Of a stretch of DNA of 7,220 nucleotides, positions 6,555-7,220 are shown piece by piece. Source of the stretch: Bacteriovorax stolpii (lineage in GTDB: Bacteria; Bdellovibrionota; Bacteriovoracia; Bacteriovoracales; Bacteriovoracaceae). The stretch's first letter is position 1. Each line of letters begins with the position of its first letter. The stretch is from positions 1-7,220 of the forward strand of contig CAMAYW010000121.1 of assembly GCA_945862475.1 (NCBI GenBank), in the 5' to 3' direction. A program made the translations under genes and the position numbers. The notes under the pieces were generated by a model. That model made no database searches. It was given only the letters and a program-made list of their open reading frames with translations, and had not been told where the DNA came from.

Positions 6555-6586
6555 CTTAATTTAAGCATTCAAAACTTAATTTTGAA
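6555..6586. promoter_or_regulatory. AT-rich dyads upstream of the membrane protein gene, possible operator
   Basis: TTCAAAA (6568-6574) and TTTTGAA (6580-6586) form a perfect 7-bp inverted repeat with CTTAA between them. Next to it, CTTAA-T-TTAAG (6555-6565) is a second small palindrome. AACTTAATTT occurs twice in direct orientation (6553-6562 and 6573-6582), exactly 20 bases apart, about two helical turns. The cluster starts four bases before the start codon of the minus-strand gene. It could be an operator or a leader hairpin. In DNA this AT-rich, part of it may be chance. Confidence 0.35.
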
Positions 6587-6677
6587 ATCAAAGCTGAGAT
6601 GAAAAAGACGATCATCCGACCTTGACTATCAAGCATTTCTTCCCTTGCCCTTAACAAAATATGTGGGAAAATTTGGT

Positions 6678-6683
6678 TATAAC
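6678..6683 (+). promoter_or_regulatory. Possible -10 (TATAAC) of the small outer-membrane protein gene
   Basis: TATAAC matches the -10 consensus at five of six positions. The nearest -35-like hexamer, TTAACA at 6651-6656, is 21 bases upstream, longer than usual. A start near 6690 would exclude the upstream in-frame ATGs at 6661 and 6688, in agreement with translation from 6700. Confidence 0.3.
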
Positions 6684-6699
6684 TTTGATGGATAAATTT

Positions 6700-7134
6700 A
6701 TGCGCTTTTTAATAATTGCTCTTTTATTCTTACCTTTGAATTCTTGGGCGAATTTCATTTTGCAGTACGGATTAAACTACTCTTCGCAAGCAGACGGTTC
6801 TTCCTCAGGTGAATTTGAGGAAAATCGTATCTTTCATAAGGGATTTATTGGTGCAAGCATTAATGGTGAAAGAACTTTATTTTTTGGATGGAATATTAAT
6901 TCTTGGACATCTAGCCTCAGCCAAGGAACGGCCGATGCAGATACCTACAGCATTCTAGAAATGGGGCCGAGGCTTCAATGGTTTGTAAATGATAACCATA
7001 ATCTCTACTTCACAGCGGAGTGGAATCCTTACGCCACTGGTGAAAGAGATAAGGCGAGTACTTCAAAAGACATTACTGGATCATCAATTGGTTTTGGTTT
7101 TGGTTATCGTTTTAAAATTAATATTATTAATTAA
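6700..7134 (+). CDS. Small exported outer-membrane beta-barrel protein
   Basis: This is a 144-residue precursor with a clear Sec signal peptide (MRFLIIALLFLPLNSWA, cleavage after Ser-Trp-Ala, before Asn-Phe). The mature part, about 127 residues, alternates polar and hydrophobic residues rich in Gly and aromatics: FILQYGLNYSS, KGFIGASI, TLFFGWNINSW, MGPRLQWFV, NLYFTAEWNPY and SIGFGFGYRFKI. This is the pattern of small beta-barrel outer-membrane proteins, probably eight strands. The ATG at 6700 is preferred because the signal peptide then begins at residue 1-2. ATGs at 6688 and 6661 are in frame but would place charged residues and a second partial hydrophobic stretch ahead of the signal. The ribosome binding site is weak for all three (GGAT before 6700). 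No ligand or enzyme activity can be inferred. Its end is overlapped by an opposing reading frame. Confidence 0.75.
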   Translation: MRFLIIALLFLPLNSWANFILQYGLNYSSQADGSSSGEFEENRIFHKGFIGASINGERTLFFGWNINSWTSSLSQGTADADTYSILEMGPRLQWFVNDNHNLYFTAEWNPYATGERDKASTSKDITGSSIGFGFGYRFKINIIN

Positions 7135-7218
7135 ATCCAAGTAACTCTTATTATTTTCTATAATTTCTTTAGCGTCTATGTCGTAAGCATCATTTTCTTT
7201 ATTAGATAATATGTAATT
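7084..7218 (-). CDS. C-terminal end of an unrecognised protein (partial, continues beyond the right edge)
   Basis: On the minus strand a frame is open from 7218 at the window edge to a TGA at 7084-7086, giving 44 residues. The other two minus frames are stopped in the same stretch. The composition (NKENDAYDIDAKEIIENN, then a leucine/isoleucine helix and a lysine/threonine tail) looks like the charged C-terminus of a real protein, not random AT-rich text. The last 51 bases overlap the end of the beta-barrel gene, as also happens at the 4442-4479 junction. If it is real, the strictly alternating gene order continues. It is too short to assign to a family. Confidence 0.45.
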   Translation of the reverse strand, partial: NYILSNKENDAYDIDAKEIIENNKSYLDLINNINFKTITKTKTN

Positions 7219-7220
7219 AA

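Noticed and set aside
6661..6699. Upstream ATGs at 6661 and 6688 as start of the barrel protein
   Set aside because: They add residues that spoil the signal peptide, have no better ribosome binding site, and a possible -10 at 6678-6683 would exclude them from the mRNA.
1..7220. Mobile element, defence system or CRISPR
   Set aside because: No transposase, integrase, nuclease, spaced repeats or target-site duplications are visible, and all recognised genes are metabolic, regulatory or envelope proteins.

Overview
The window is AT-rich chromosomal DNA with eight protein-coding genes (two cut by the window edges). I see no RNA genes, insertion sequences, CRISPR arrays or attachment sites. The AT-rich base use, the two short lipoproteins with an S-C lipobox, the small outer-membrane barrel, the transglutaminase-elicitor-like protein and the cobalamin-type MerR regulator together suggest a Gram-negative bacterium of the Bdellovibrionota (Bacteriovorax/Halobacteriovorax-like). 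This placement rests on general resemblance only; there is no rRNA or other marker to settle it.

Layout, left to right: (1) the 3' part of a transglutaminase-elicitor-like secreted protein (+, 2-445). (2) acs, acetyl-CoA synthetase (-, 450-2399), whose real start is fixed by a strong ribosome binding site. (3) A MerR-family regulator with a C-terminal CarH/LitR-type B12-binding module (+, 2475-3410). (4) A 93-residue RcsF/DUF4156-like lipoprotein (-, 3412-3693). (5) A 243-residue lipoprotein of unknown function (+, 3748-4479). (6) A 702-residue polytopic membrane protein resembling GT-C glycosyltransferases (-, 4442-6550). (7) A small exported beta-barrel protein (+, 6700-7134). (8) The 3' end of an unrecognised gene entering from the right (-, 7084-7218).

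The genes alternate strand without exception (+ - + - + - + -), so no two neighbours can share an operon. Tail-to-tail junctions have almost no spacer (4 bp, 1 bp, a 38-bp overlap and a probable 51-bp overlap). The three head-to-head gaps (75, 54 and 149 bp) hold the visible regulatory signals. These are a perfect 7-bp inverted repeat overlapping an extended -10 between acs and the regulator, a palindromic ATTATAAT giving a perfect -10 on both strands between the two lipoprotein genes, and a 19-bp dyad upstream of the membrane protein.

The most interesting point is the acs/regulator pair. The regulator keeps the lower-axial cobalamin histidine and the Glu-His capping pair of CarH photoreceptors. 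It lacks the Trp and the upper-ligand His that CarH uses for its light switch, so it may be a B12 sensor that does not work as a classical photoreceptor. Its own promoter appears to start a leaderless mRNA and to be covered by its probable operator, and acs, transcribed divergently, is the natural second target. No defence system or other clearly new multi-gene system is visible.
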